DNA of 64,000 nucleotides. It comes from Knoxdaviesia capensis. Taxonomy: Eukaryota; Ascomycota; Sordariomycetes; Microascales; Gondwanamycetaceae. A model generated the notes under the pieces. It made no database searches. It had not been told where the DNA came from and was given only the letters and a program-made list of their open reading frames with translations. The DNA is taken from NCBI GenBank assembly GCA_001510575.1, contig LNGK01000008.1, positions 2,396,077-2,460,076 on the forward strand, given 5' to 3'. Positions within the stretch are counted from its first letter, which is position 1. Each line of letters opens with the position of its first letter. The position numbers were made by a program, and so were the translations under genes. Positions 1-12,756 of this stretch are shown one piece after another.

Positions 1-639
1 CCCGAACACGACTCTACCACCCATCTTCCAGCTGTCGACGAGCAACTGCGAGCTGCGCCGGAACAGGAGTCATCTTCGCCAGCCCACACCCTGAGACAGT
101 ATCCTGCGGGAGAAGAATCCCTGCAGGCGTCACCCGAGCCTCACTCGATCTCGCTTGCGTCGATCGACTCGGAGGCATCGTGGCTATCCGGCAACCTTAG
201 CTCGTCGCGGGCCGCAACTCTGCGTATGCAGCGACTCCGACAGCTCGCCACGGGCTCTTCAGACAACTGCGAAGCCGCCTCCAGCCAAAACTCGCCCTAT
301 CTGTCGCGCTTCACCCCTCCTCCGGGGCCGTTGGAGAGCCCAGCTGCGAACGAGACCGATCGCACAATTGAAGAGGACAACATTGTGACTCCGCGCCAAA
401 GCACCGAGTTCCGGGACACTGCGACTGCCAGACAGTTGATGGAGAGCCCGGCGTCGATGTCTCAATTTGCAGAGAGCGACGACGATTTGCCTGGCATGGG
501 ACCGCAAAGAGCCACCAGTGTCAATCTCGGCAAGGCTGGAGCTCAGCGCGTCAACGCTGGAAGCGCAAAGATGATGGACATCACCCCACGCGTGTCGATG
601 GAGAATCAGCGACGAAGCCTCAGCGCTGCGTTCATCTAA
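1..639 (+). CDS. 3' end of an unidentified protein-coding gene (partial)
   Basis: One frame is open from the first base of the window to the TAA at 637-639, giving the last 212 residues of a protein whose start lies outside. The visible part is rich in Ser, Pro, Glu, Asn and Thr and looks intrinsically disordered. It has no membrane segment, repeat or catalytic motif. The stretch SLASIDSEASWLSG, about residues 53-66 of the visible part, is more ordered in character and resembles Ser-rich tails of large fungal cytoplasmic or regulatory proteins, but I cannot name the family. Codon use is GC-rich and coding-like, and the opposite strand carries only a shadow frame. The gene is convergent with the P450 downstream. 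I am confident that it is coding, and have no function to offer. Confidence 0.7.
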   Translation, partial: PEHDSTTHLPAVDEQLRAAPEQESSSPAHTLRQYPAGEESLQASPEPHSISLASIDSEASWLSGNLSSSRAATLRMQRLRQLATGSSDNCEAASSQNSPYLSRFTPPPGPLESPAANETDRTIEEDNIVTPRQSTEFRDTATARQLMESPASMSQFAESDDDLPGMGPQRATSVNLGKAGAQRVNAGSAKMMDITPRVSMENQRRSLSAAFI

Positions 640-1878
640 ACTAACAGACCTGGAACTCACTTCTTTTTTTCATTAGGGACAGCATCAATGAGACTCACAG
701 ATCCGAACTGGCCTAGCGGAGAACATCTTCGTTTTGGGACATCCACTCCTTCAAAATTTTCCATATTTCTCTGTCAACCCACTACGCGTCATCACGCATT
801 TCCTTGCTTCTTTTTGCTACTCTGATAACTCAAATACCGACCACTATTCACTCCTTTCAAAACACATTGATTTCCTTATTTTATTCTTATTCCCCTCACC
901 CAAAAAATGAACCCAAAAAAAGTCGCAAAACTTGAACTCACAATCGCAACAAAAAAACTTGAAAATTCAAAAAGCCCGCAATTATTGCACTAGTCTTAGA
1001 GTGTTCTCGCCTCCAGCTTCGATATCTAGTCTCGTTGATGCCGTTCTTATGAAATGGCTGTACCTCTGTTCTCTTCACTCTAGTCTTGATGTCTCCTTTC
1101 TCCAGCACCCTTGCCTCCCGTTGTGGCGGTTTATGAGTCTTTCTGTATGCACGAATGTCCCATTCCAGTTTTGTTTTTCTAGTATTCCCCGTTTGTTTTT
1201 TTCTTCTATGAACATAAGCATTTGCCGTCCCGGAAAATCACGACCAGCCGTATGGCTTATTCTCGTTTTTGGCACTGGATTCTGGGAATCCGTTTCTGGG
1301 GGGGTTTTTTGTCTTTCTAAAAAGGCCTTCTCTGTTTTTTTGGTGTTCACCTGCTTTTTCTGGATTTATATACACTGATACCTTGTGACGGAAGTGACTT
1401 CCGGACACGCATATTTCATTTTATTGCTTTTCTTTCCTCATTATATGTTTTGTTTTCTTCGTTTAGCTAAACTACACGATAATGATATCCAGGGCAGCAT
1501 CCAAGAGCGCCATGTTCAACTTGTTTGCTTGGGTCACGCGAAATACATGTCTAAAGGTGCTTTGGTGGATGTGCCTGTGGGTTTGTTGGCAGACTGACTG
1601 ACATCAATCAATAGCATGCCGACGACAAGAATCAAGATCACCAATGCACGGGGTGAGCCACACGGATGCGACAATTCTCACGATATGACGACATTTTTAA
1701 ACACAAGATCGGAGATAAACAAAATCGGAAGAAGAACCTGCCCAGAAGAACAGAGATATAATGAAACGAAAAGAGGCAAAACGAAGAAGCGTGCTTAGCT
1801 GAAATCAAAAGACGAGAGAACGACAAGAAGCATAAGGACCCAGGAGCCACCACAATGGAACATGACAAACCAGCTGAC
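640..1878. other. Intergenic region between two convergent 3' ends
   Basis: T-rich, low-complexity DNA with runs of T and A after the stop at 639. It presumably holds the 3' UTRs of the partial gene (+) and of the P450 (-). Open frames here, such as 932-1378, are Phe/Ser/Cys-rich with no recognisable domain. I see no gene. Confidence 0.6.
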
Positions 1879-3719
1879 TCACGCCTTGAACGCGCGAATC
1901 CAGAAGTTGCGCTGAATGAAAACCCCAGCATTGATCGACTCCCACGGGGTGACAGGATCCACAACGCTCATATCAAAGTTGCGGAAGATCTCTACGATAA
2001 CCTTGTTGAGCTCCATCAGGGCGATCGTCTTGCCGAGACACTGCCAGCGGCCGGAGGCGAAGACGAGGTCGACGGTGTTCTCCATCTGGCGCAGGGTGTC
2101 CGGGTCAGCGTCGAGCCAGCGCTCGGGGTAGAACAGGTCGGCGTTGTCGCCGAAGATGTCGCGGCGGCGCATCATGCCCCAGTAGCACACGCCGACGGTG
2201 GCGCCCGCGGGCAGGTGCACGCCGTTGAAGGTGTCGCCGCCGGCGGGGACCTCCTTGGGCTGCAGGCTGACGACGGGCGGGTGCAGGCGCAGGGTCTCGC
2301 GGACCACGGCGGTCAGGTACGACATGGCGCGGGTCTGGGCGAGTGTGACCACCGAGGTGGGGGATGTGGCGGGCGCGACGGTGGAGACTTCGGCGCGAAG
2401 CTTGGCGAGGACGCGGGGGGAGGTCGCGAGGAAGAGGACGGCGGCGCGGACGGCGGTGGCGGTAGTGTCGGAGCCGGCGACGCTGTGGGCGTTATCTTAG
2501 TACAGGGACATCCTGCATTATGCATGTGTGTGTGTGTGGGTGGGTGGGTGGGTGGGAGACGAACATCTGCAGAATGGTCTCGGACTTGGCTTCCTCGTGG
2601 GAGAGGCCGTGGGCGATGAACGATCCGAGCATGTCCTTCTGCGGCTTAGCGTCCGGGGCGTACCGCTGTTCACAGACATCACGGGCGATACTATGGAGGA
2701 GAATCAGTGATCAACACAGGTCGGAGATCGGCAAGACTGGGGATGCTGAGAGGGGCTAAAAGCCTATAAGCTTCTAACATACCCCATGATGCGTCCAAAG
2801 CCCAGCACGTCCTTCTCGGACGGCACGACAGCCTGCATCATCGGCATCTGCATCAGCTTGACGATGGACGGGTAGATGGTGGTGAAGATGATGTTGGGCA
2901 TGGTCTTCTCGAAGGTCGAGCAGTAGCTGAACATGTCGTCGTCGGCGGGCAGGAAGCCGAACGGCGTGCCGAAGGCGATGTCGGAGATGGTGTCAAGCGT
3001 GAAGAACTGGGCCTTGCGGCCGAAGTCGAAGGCGGCGTCGCGCGCAATGTACGAGTCAATCAGGGCAAGTAGCCGGCGCACGTTGGCGTCGACCTTGTGC
3101 TCGAGGCCGTCGACTTCTTTGCCGGAGTACTGCGGGTGTGGGTGTGTGTCAGTGGTGGAGAGACGGGAGTGGCCATTCCATGTCTCACGGGGCTTGGTAC
3201 GCGTGTTCAAAGAAGAAGCCGGAGTTACAGCAGAAGAGAAAGGGGGTCTGGAAATGTCAGGAACAGAACAGAACATACCCCCAGAGCCATCTTGGCGCGC
3301 AGCTTGTGGTGCTCGCCGTTATCCAGCATCGACAGCAGGTTATCCCGGGTGACGTCAAAGCGCATGGAGTAGTACCACCAGGCGCGCTTGTACGGCGAGC
3401 GCACGCCCTGCATGCGGCGGACGAGCTCGGGCTCGGTGGTGACCAGGTCGTTCGGCCCGACGCGCGCAATCGAGCCGTACTCCTGGCACACCTCGTACAG
3501 GTCCAGGTGGGTGCGGCCGCCGGTGACCTTCTTGATCTGCCACATCTTGTGGAAGCCCGTGCCGGGCGGGCCCTTGATGTGGCGCAGGCGGAGCCACTGG
3601 CGCAGCGTCGAGAAGAGCGACTTGGAGACGAGCAGTGAGACGACGACGCCGAGGACCACCGGGAGCTTCGCGGGGTCGAGGAGCGAGCGGCCGAGGCCGG
3701 AGGCTGTGAGGGAGGACAT
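1879..3719 (-). CDS. Cytochrome P450 monooxygenase, pisatin-demethylase-like group
   Basis: Four exons on the minus strand: 3719-3279, 3129-2783, 2690-2565 and 2482-1879, joining in frame to 505 residues, the usual length for a microsomal P450. The N-terminus carries one hydrophobic anchor (about residues 18-36) followed by the Pro-rich hinge KGPPG at 49-53, so the enzyme should sit in the ER membrane facing the cytosol. I-helix AGSDTT is at 307-312, K-helix ETLR at 367-370, and the haem loop FASGRWQCLG has its ligand at Cys453. The third splice was chosen because donor GTTCGT and acceptor CACAG restore the conserved IVAGSDTT. The overall pattern, with LLSMLDNGEHHKLRAKMALGYSG-like text before the C helix, resembles the fungal pisatin demethylase/CYP57-CYP67 relatives. 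That assignment rests on memory of the family, and the substrate is unknown. Intron 3 contains a TG/GGGT microsatellite. No reductase or backbone enzyme is adjacent. Confidence 0.9.
2525..2556. repeat. TG then GGGT microsatellite inside P450 intron 3
   Basis: About seven TG units run directly into five GGGT units. It lies wholly inside the 82-base third intron (2483-2564), so length changes would not touch the coding frame but could affect splicing. On the transcribed strand it reads as ACCC and AC repeats. Confidence 0.85.
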
Positions 3720-4400
3720 AGTGTGGAGCTGTGCAGCAACAGAATCTAAACAGAGAGAGAGAGAGGGAAAGACAAGGGTGTGGTGGTAGAGGGGGAAGTT
3801 GAGGGAGTGTGGCAGGAGAGGTTTGCCGGACGAAGATTGGATTATACTCAGCTCTGCTCGTGCAATGGCACGGAGAGGGAGAGACGGGCCCATGGAAGGA
3901 AGAAGGGAAGGGAAAAGAAGGAGAAGAGCGGGAGAAGAAGAAGAAAACGAGACCAGAGGGTCAGGGTAGGGGACGGAGACAGAGATATAACAAGGTTGTG
4001 TGTGGGGGGGATGACCCAGGCAGGACGAAAGAGAGGTTCACTAGGCCGAAACGGCCCGGGGGTAGATAGACAGACGGGAAGCGGAATTTATAATAGAGTA
4101 CAGAAAACAAGGACCTGGATAGTTTGGAGGTGTCTCTCTCTCCGCCTCCCGCATTCGAGGGGATTGACGTCCCTGACGGACATATCAGGCATCGACGAGC
4201 ATGTTTGTGTGTTTATAGCCGCTTCCTGGGTCGTACAGACGGACGGATACTTTGGCTTAGAGGAGTTAATCGTCCCGAAAAATGGGGACGGCCTGGACAG
4301 GGTCCCCTTCGTCGAGATAACTGGGAGACGAGGCTTGCATTACATTACATATCAAGAAGTCTGAGAGAGAAAAAGAAAGGGGGCAGAGGGCTGGGATACG
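3720..4400 (-). promoter_or_regulatory. Probable promoter and leader of the P450 gene
   Basis: Immediately upstream of the P450 ATG the plus strand is strongly purine-rich (GAGAGA and GAAGAAG tracts, about 3750-3990). Read with the gene this is a pyrimidine-rich stretch, a common property of fungal core promoters and leaders. No specific factor site is claimed. Confidence 0.4.
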
Positions 4401-7400
4401 TGGAACAGAGGAGTGAAGGGCTAGACGGGAAGAAGATCAGACGGCGGCCACCTACATCAAAGTCTAGCATACACGTCGTTGCTATGATGGTGTACTACCA
4501 GGGGGTGGGTGTATGTCGTCTTATTCGATAAAGAGAGAGATATGGAACAGAGGGAAGACGAAAGCCGGCACGATGATGGCGGGCAGAGTTCCTATCAGTA
4601 AGAGGAACACAGCTTGTCTGTCTAGCTGAAGAGAGAGGATGAAAACGTGTGCAACAACACCAGCACCCAACACACACTCACTCGTTCCCAGCTGCTTGGA
4701 TGGGACAAGGTCGAACATCTTTGTTCCAGGACGGGGGCCTCGTGGGCGGTTCCTTGGAGATAGAAAGACCAGGGTGTGAAGAATTTAGTGGGCGGGCGGC
4801 ACGCACAGTCAGCACCAGCGCTGTACACGGAGTAGTCCTGGCTGTCGGTTCCGTTAGCAAAGGGAGTTTGTGACATTGGACTTTCTATGAGACATCCCGT
4901 CAAAGAACAGGAACGGAGTGGGAGACAGGCGAGCACGGCCCGAGTCGACGAGTTGGTGATCAATACGGGCGATTTCCTCCGTAGCTTGCACCTCCTTGAC
5001 TGCCCAGAGCATTTGACCCTTGGACTCGAGAACGCGGATGGCGCAGTCTTCATTTTGACATGGTCCCAGGTGGTTGTTGCTGTTCAGAAAGCAGAGAGGG
5101 GGAGGGAATAAGTTGGTGATAATGGGAGTTCATGGGCCTGTTATAGGCTGGGTCTCTTGTCGTCTCCACATACTTTTTTTCTTGTCTTTACAGAGTGAGT
5201 GCAGCTGAGTGTTGTGTCTCACTCTGTTCTTCGCTGTACGGGATGTCTAAAGTGACACATCACAGTGTCTCCCCTATCTTGTATTGTGTACAGTAAGAAC
5301 ATGCCTGCTTTCTTCATGCTATATCCTGTTGGGAGCCGAGGGGTGAGAACAAACTGCATGGACAACCAGGTTACATCTGGAGTCTTGGGGCCTTTTGGGT
5401 TCATTACAGACTCCATGTCTCCATCGCCTGGTATTTTGGGGAGTGGCAGAACCACTTCCAAGCATATGCATATCTGGGTGGATAGAGAGACACGAAGCGA
5501 CGGCCACGGCGTCTCTAGTGTAAGTCCCTCTCTCCCAAGCCCTGGGAGCCGGGAGAGCCAGACATGGAGCTGACAGGTGGGAATTTGCAGACGCTGATCC
5601 TCTCTACCTCTCTGCTTTGTCTGCCGACCCGCCTGTCATTTGCCTCTGTGCCTCACATGTCTCTCGGTTCAGCGTCCATCAAGGCAGTCTATCACGGCAG
5701 TGGCTTGCTCGTCTGAAGCTGACATCTTCACATCTGCTCTATTCGGTCTAGTTCGGAGGGTTTGCCAAGATCAGCAGCAGTTGTCGGCAATTAGTCACTA
5801 ACAACCCCAGTAACCTGGGCTTATCACGACACCGAAGCAGAGGAGGACTCACTCCATTGGTGGACAGCACGCATTTCTTGGTCCAGGGTTGCTAGCCTCC
5901 AGAAAGTACCTTACCGTCGACGTCTGTACGGCCGTCAGCAGCGTAGGGTGTTCACCATACGTTGTGTCTGCAATGCAAAGATGCACACACTCATGCCGTC
6001 TGGAGAATGCGACGTTGACGGACATGCTACGCCGAAACAAGGCAGGATTCTTCATCACTCGATCTGTGAGCCTTTTCAGAAAGGAAACGGGAGAGGGGAA
6101 AATGGGCGCACATCCATCACTCTGGTGGAGTGGAGAAACAGCCAAACAAAATCTACACCCTGGAGAAAGATAACGAGCGGAGAGGGGAGAGGGGGGGATG
6201 GACGGACCAAGAGTTGGAGTTCTTCGGCTCGTAGATTTCGGGTTAGGCCGCCGAAAAGTCTAGACACGAGTGTGTGTGTGTGCCATCCGTGTGATATCTT
6301 AAACGTCCTACTGGACAGTAAAAGGCGCCCTTGGACTTTAAATGGCTCGGACAATTCTTCAAGCCAGCTCTGGCAGACACACACACACACACACACTCGG
6401 TGGTTTCGCCCGGCCGGGAATAAGGCCTGGAATGCGGACTGCGACAACACCGAGTCAGGAGAACACTAAAAAAGGCACCAGAAAAGAAGGGTGTTTGCTG
6501 CTTGTCCGTTCGATCGGCTGTCTTCTCCTGCGTCGGGTTTAATGCTTTTTTCTTCATGGAGTGCGGTTGATTCGTCACGGCCCGTGAAGATTTCGGAGCC
6601 CGGGATCGGAAGGAGGGGACGGGAACACCCGGAGACAGCGAGGGAAAGAGCGACCAACAACCACCACCGCTCCTTCACCATCTATGCATTTTGTTTTCTT
6701 TTTCTTTTCTTATATGGGGAACTTAATCTATCCTTAGGGTCCCATATACTAAAGATACTAATATTAATTTGACCGCGCTTGCTTATGCTTAGTAGTACCT
6801 GGGGAATTTCACGGCCTGGCCTCTGTTTCGTGGAGAGGGGAAATACAGGCGGAATTTTAGGCGGAGTTTTAGGTGGTTTTAGTGGCGATGTGCCCTGGAA
6901 AGCCAGACCCGTGCAGGTGTCTAGATCGACCTCAGGGGCCGCGCCATTGTCGTCATCCTCACCAGAGTTGAACGGCAGTATGAATTGAGAGTTGTGACCA
7001 TGTTATATACTACTACATGAACAAGTTGGAGCCAACTTCACCCATTGACAGGCCTTGTACCACCTCAAGAGCTCACGTTTCCTCCTATCTTGTCTCCTTC
7101 TATCTTGCAAAGCCAGCCCTCTCCGTGGCTTCTCTTACCCCTCACGTCCTGATAAGCACCACCCTGGAGCCCAGGCCGGCCCCCTCCGCCACTGCCCCCT
7201 TTCCCATACCACGGCAGCGGTCCGTCTCTCGGCACGGGAACCGACGTGTGTCTGTGAGGATGGACAAGGACCGGGGCAGTATTTAGAGCAAACGGGGAGA
7301 CACATACAGGACAAGAGTGCGTGGAGTGGCGAAGAGTGTCAAGTGTGAAGTGCAAACGACTGACAGGAATATCACCCACGTGAACATCTGCCGGGTAGCC

Positions 7401-8790
7401 GCAGCTGCCGCCACGGAGAGAGCAAACGAATCACTACCCGAGAGACAAGTGGGTGAACAGAGACGACAAACGGGACGAGATAAAGAGCAAATAGATATCT
7501 TGTTCTCTTCTCTCTCCCCTCCACCCCTCACGACACAAAATGCCTCCTCGCCTCGCCGTCTTCCCCTCTTCTTCGGCTACTAGTGCACGCACACGAACCA
7601 AAGTGCCCAGAGACGACCAGAAGCGAGGCCACAAAAAACTTACACATCACATTTTCCTCTCTTTATTGCAACGTGCATATACCCAATATATACTTACACA
7701 CAGGTCGCCGTCCACAGTGCAACACCACCAGACGAGAGTGTCACCACGAGTTGCCAGAAGCAGCGAAGACCAGTCGCCACGCAGCCCACTTGCAATTGCA
7801 GCAGCACCGGATGTGGGAGACGTGCATCCGGGGGGAGAGGAGATGGAGGGCACTCACTTCTAGAGGGAAATAAATAAAAACAAAAGAGTGGCCTGCCATA
7901 TACGTGGCGGATAGTATGCTTTGTGGTGTTGCTCGTCCCTATCCATGTCCCTTTTACTCCGTCTGTGTGTGTCTCTCCCAACTCTTGTTGCCGAGAAGCG
8001 GAGGATGAGAGATCGACCGAAGATGTTTTTTCATGGACGAGGTACTCTCTCACAGACAGAAAAGGGTGCGACCGGTTGTATCAATCCGTTCGGGAGGGGG
8101 GCTCGTCTCGGGGGGCTCGTTATAACTCCGCGTCAGCATCTTTCGCACCGGCGGGAACTGTGGTGTATAAAAGCATCAAGCAACGCCAATCAACCTGAAA
8201 AAGTGGATGAAGCCAGTTCCTGGATTGCAGAGCTAGCTTCTGCATGTCTCTGGCCGAATTTCGTTTCTAGACTTTGAAGCTTTCAAAAAGAAAGAAAGAA
8301 ATCGAAAATGTGTAGTTGGTGGGGAGTGGGGGTATGGGCCAAAGGAATCCATACACCGGCCTGTAGTCGCCGGCCAGTTTCTAGATTTGGCGATAAAGCT
8401 TCGTAATGGAGAAGCTGCTGAACCCCTCACTGCCTTTTCTTGGGGGGGTTTTTTTATCTATTAATTTTTAACTTTTTGGCTACTGGCTGTACCTGGCCCG
8501 TCAGCTTTCTATGGCGGGGTACTTCTCGCCCACTGTACAGATATGTCTCAACCATCGCCATATATCTTCAGTGTGTGGACTCATTATGTGCACACACACC
8601 CACGCACAGTTTGGCCAAATTATCCTGAATCAATCTAGCGTTCGCTTGCTAGTTGATTGCACCCGTCCTTCAGTCTTCAACCAACTAAACCACGGACCAC
8701 AGCTTCAAAGATAGGGTCCCTAGAGCCGAATCTCTCCAGGTGAGGAGGGCCCGTCTCGAGCTATCCTATCGCCAGTTAACCGCCGCTCAC
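4401..8790. other. Long intergenic region, no gene recognised
   Basis: About 4.4 kb of mid-GC DNA. All open frames are short, overlap on both strands and show no domain, codon bias or supporting splice pattern. Visible content is limited to microsatellites, including an (AC)10 at 6377-6396, and homopolymer tracts. A non-coding RNA cannot be excluded by eye. Confidence 0.5.
6377..6396. repeat. (AC)10 microsatellite
   Basis: Ten uninterrupted AC units in intergenic DNA. Confidence 0.95.
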
Positions 8791-9823
8791 TTGCTTATCG
8801 TTGTCTGCTTCCCTCTGCGACCCCCTTATGCCCTTCCCTCCCCGTCTCCTTTTCTCTCTCTCTCTCTCTCTCTCTGGGTGTTGTATCTCGGTCGATCTCC
8901 TGTTCGACCGTGGGCACACAATCACTCCGGTAAGTAAGTGCTGGCGGTGTTTCGTTATGTGTATGCACGGTATCACGTAAAAGAGTCCCACCCACCCACA
9001 CATGCACACCCTGTCTGTCCTTCGTGCTGTGCAACATCACTAAGTGGCTCTCGGTGGGTGGAGTGTATGTATGTGGCTAGCCCCTCTCTGTTTCCCTCTG
9101 TTTCCCTCTGTCTCCCTCTCACACTCTCTCTTCCACTACTTCTCGCTTCGGCCCAGATTCGTCTTAGTCAAAGGCCAAGTTGGCCCTCGAATACATGCGC
9201 ATATCCAGCGTGTGATATGTCGGTTTCTTGTTGGCACTCACGTTGAATGATTCCTCCATCATGATGTTCCCTTGTCCTTGATATCCCCTCCCCTCCCCCC
9301 CTGTCCCGTCTCCCCTCTTCTCGTTCGTGGCGTCCCTCTTCTTCCTGTTTTCTTCGGCTTCTTCTTCCTGCCTTCTCCTTCCCCCCCCTCCTCAATCCTG
9401 CACATGCACCTCAAACCTTAGTTCTGGACTCCCTCCGGTTCCGTGGCATCGTGGTACGTATAGTAGCATTCTCGTCCTCGCTCCCCCCTAACTCTTATAA
9501 CCCATCCAAGTCTCTCTGCCTGTTCCCGCCCCTCCCACTCCAACCTTGTCCGTTTCGTCTGGTGTGTTGGTTGGTGTTGTTGATTTAACTTATGCTCTTC
9601 CTTCCCCCCTCTTCAGCATCTGATTCTCATCTTCTCTCTTTTCCTTTTCTTTCTCTCCCTTCTAGTCTTCGTCTTATAGCTTCTCTTCTCCTCTAGATAT
9701 AGTCATCAAGCTATAGATACCATCCCCTTCTTCTTATCTCTTTTTATATAGTATTTTATTCTTTTTTCTTTGTCCCATCTATCACCGATCCTCTAGCCGT
9801 TCGCCTCTTCCTCTTCCTCCACA
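8791..9823 (+). promoter_or_regulatory. Pyrimidine-rich promoter/leader of the methyltransferase, with a possible 5' UTR intron
   Basis: From about 8800 the plus strand becomes strongly CT-rich, with a (TC) run at 8853-8875 and CCCTCTGTTT repeats near 9086-9121, continuing to the ATG at 9824. A consensus donor GTAAGT at 8930, a CACTAAG branch-like site near 9031 and an AG at 9078-9079 would define an intron of 150 bases in an untranslated leader. The CT-rich character supports a promoter or leader; the intron is a guess from motifs only. Confidence 0.4.
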
Positions 9824-11741
9824 ATGTCTGCCGCTGAGCCCACCACCGCTCCTATTGTGGCTGACGCGCCCGGCGACGAGATCGTTGCCGATGTAAGGAC
9901 TCCCCATCGATTTTCTACTGATGTGTGACCGTCGCTGTCGGCCATAGATGGTTAATCACCAACTGGTGTGGACGTCAATTGGAGCACTCACGGTGCACCA
10001 TGTGATTCTTTTTTCGTCTTCTATTCTTCAGTCGCGTGGACCCCGCCAATGCTGACACCTCCAATCTCACCCTCTAGAACGACATCCCCGATGATGACTC
10101 GGCATACAATGAGGTATGAATTGATTCCCCGTGTCACCAATTGTGCCGTTTGCTGTGGCCACATGCTAACCCTAACCCTACTTCCAGTCGCTCGCCAGCA
10201 CCACCACCTCGATGTCCTCGAGCATCTTGAAGTACCGCCAGGAGAACGGTCGTACTTACCACGCCTACAAGGACGGCAGTGAGTTTCCCGGCTTTTCTGG
10301 AATCGAGAGAACTCTCATGTGGCTGAACGTAAACTAACTTTTCTATCCTCAAGACTACGTCCTGCCCAACGATGATGTATGATACATTATCCACGCACTC
10401 AAGACCTTTTTGAATATCTATGAATATTCTTGGATACTGACTGCAGCTGCTTTTTTTTTTTTTTGAATTTTGTGGTAATAGGCCGAGAAGGAGCGTCTAG
10501 ATCTCCAGCACCATCTGTTCAACCTGACTTTCGGCGGAAAACTGTACCTTTGCCCTGCCGGCAAGGACAAGCCGCTGGGCCGGGTTCTGGATGTCGGCAC
10601 CGGAACCGGTATCTGGGCCCAGGACTTTGGTGAGTTTCTGAATCATTTTGGTCTATTGTGCTGTATGGTGTGGGTATTCTAACTGTTTGTTCTTGATATA
10701 TAGCTGATGACCACCCCGAGACTGAGGTAGGCTTTGCACCCTTACTGTTTTGAGGAGGGCAGCGGTCACCATACCGGTGATTCACCGGCTTGACTCGCGC
10801 TACAGTGCCTCTTGGGTAGTTGAGCCCCCTGTATCTCTAACAACTTTTTCATTCAAGGTTGTCGGTGTGGATCTGAGCCCCATCCAGCCCAACTAGTAAG
10901 TGCTTCTTTCTCACATCTCCTCTCTCTCTCTGCAACCGCATACTGAAACCCTTTCCAGCGTGGCGCCCAACCTGTCCTTCTTCGTCGACGACATGGAGGA
11001 GACGTGGACCTTCTCGTCCAAGTTCGACTTTATCTACAGCCGCATGATGACCGGCTCGTTCGCCAACTGGCCCAGGTTCACCGAGCAGGCCTTCGAGTTC
11101 CTCAACCCGGGCGGCTGGATCGAGCTGTCCGACATCGCCTTCCCGCTGTTTAGCGACGACAACACCCTGCCCGCCGACTCGAACCTGAAGAAGTGGGCCG
11201 ATCTGTGCCTCGACGGCACCAAGGCCCTCGGCCGCGGCCTGGATAGTGTCTTCGAGGCCAAGACGCACCTCGAGGCTGCCGGCTTCCAGAACGTCACTGT
11301 TGTCAAGTACAAGTGGCCGCATAACGCATGGCCCAAGGACCCCAAGTTCAAGGAGCTCGGTAGGTTTCCCTCTCCCCCTTCTCTCTCTCTCTCTCCTTTT
11401 ATCTTTCGGTGGTCTTCAGGCTTTGTGTCCTCGTCCCCTGCTAATCCTGACCTCCCGTCTAGGCACCTGGACCTACCACAACATCTGCGGCGGTATCTCC
11501 GGTCTCAGCGTGGCCATCTTCACCCGTGTGCTCAAGTGGACCCCCGACGAGCTTGAGCTGTTCCTGGTTGACGTCCGCAAGGAGTGGAAGGACCGCAAGA
11601 TCCACGCCTACTTCCCCATGTAAGTTGCTTTCTTCCCTCTCCACCCCCCCCATAAACCATGCGTCGTTCTCTAGTATCTGACTGGTTCCATTTCATTTCT
11701 CGTTGTATAGCTATGTCGTCTACGGCCAGAAGCCGGAGTAA
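9824..11741 (+). CDS. LaeA/UMTA-like S-adenosylmethionine-dependent methyltransferase
   Basis: Ten exons: 9824-9892, 10078-10113, 10188-10278, 10354-10376, 10482-10629, 10704-10726, 10858-10895, 10959-11359, 11463-11619 and 11711-11741. They join to 338 residues, normal for this fungal family. Residues 48-75 (SILKYRQENGRTYHAYKDG region, then NYVLPNDD) are the typical N-terminal signature. The SAM-binding motif I is VLDVGTGTG (108-116), followed by VVGVDLSPIQP and FFVDDMEETW. The C-terminus ends in VVYGQKPE, as in many relatives. LaeA itself is a nuclear global regulator of secondary metabolism in the velvet complex, whereas most paralogues (LaeA-like methyltransferases) have no known substrate. 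This one looks like such a paralogue rather than LaeA. Three exons are very small (36, 23 and 23 nt), and intron 2 contains a telomere-like CTAACCCTAACCCTA. Every junction is GT-AG with the phase kept. Confidence 0.87.
10166..10180 (-). repeat. Telomere-like motif inside methyltransferase intron 2
   Basis: CTAACCCTAACCCTA: 15 bases of perfect (CCCTAA)n, ending just before the CTTCCAG acceptor of intron 2. It also supplies the CTAAC branch-site consensus. It is one of several such motifs in the window. Confidence 0.9.
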
Positions 11742-12756
11742 GTAATAAGGGACCCCCTGGAAACAACCAAGAGAATGAGTGTTAGTGCTTCTCTCTTAGC
11801 CATCTATCACACCTTTAGGAGGAAATCATTGGAATATCTGTTTTTTTGGGACTTGTTACCGTCATGATCATGATCATATAGCTCAGAATGACCTTGTTGC
11901 TTTGCTGCTTTGTGTTGGACGATTGATTTGTGAGTACTGCTGTTGTTATATGGGTTAGCCTTTGCATTATATTGAAGATGACTATTGATGATACTACCGA
12001 GTTTCCTATGGTGTCTGTGATGGGATACCTCCTAGATCTGGACTTTATATACCTGCCGGCTCTCCTAAGGTATGGGCTAGACATTTTCACGTTTGACCAG
12101 TATCGAAGTCTCTAGATACGTCCTATGACCTCAATGAAAGCATGACCTGCTATGCAGATATCAGCTACATGACCCCTAACATTCTGATATTGACAGAGAT
12201 ATGGCTAGAGCTAAATATATCTATGTACGATAAATAGATATCTCAGGTATATGTTTACATGTGCCATGACTCAAAGAAAAGCCCCTTCTGAAATAAACCC
12301 CTTTAAGTACCTAGGTAAGAGATTTACACACTTCTCTCCCGCAATAACAGATAATCAGGTACCTAAGCAACAATATTCACAACTCACCGTATATCAATAA
12401 TCTAGAATTCGCATATCAACACACTAAATCCCAAAACATATAAAAGGCATCCTCCCCTCGCACGTTTCGAAAACTTCCTCTTCTATTTTCTCTTTTCCCT
12501 CCTTTCATATCCCACTCTCTTTCGTTTACACTCTTCTTCTTTCACGATACTTGCCTTGTTCATTGAACACCTCGATTATCGTACTCCTCATTTCCTCTTC
12601 TTAATTGTGAAGGTTTGTCTCTTTATATCCCTGCTTTGTATAATGATAAAGCATCTACTAATCACGATCTGATTGCTCTAGAAGCTACCCCTATTCTCTA
12701 GTTCTTAGGAATTCCCTTGTTCAAAGGACCATTGTGTCCTTGCCCTTGTTGATATC
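11742..12756. other. Intergenic region between the methyltransferase and the giant protease gene
   Basis: About 1 kb, more AT-rich than the flanking exons. The last 330 bases (about 12430-12756) are CT-rich and presumably form the promoter and leader of the downstream gene. No further gene is seen. Confidence 0.55.

Noticed and set aside
1879..11741. Secondary-metabolite cluster made of the P450 and the methyltransferase
   Set aside because: They are 6 kb apart, with no polyketide, peptide or terpene synthase, transporter or pathway regulator in the window beside them.
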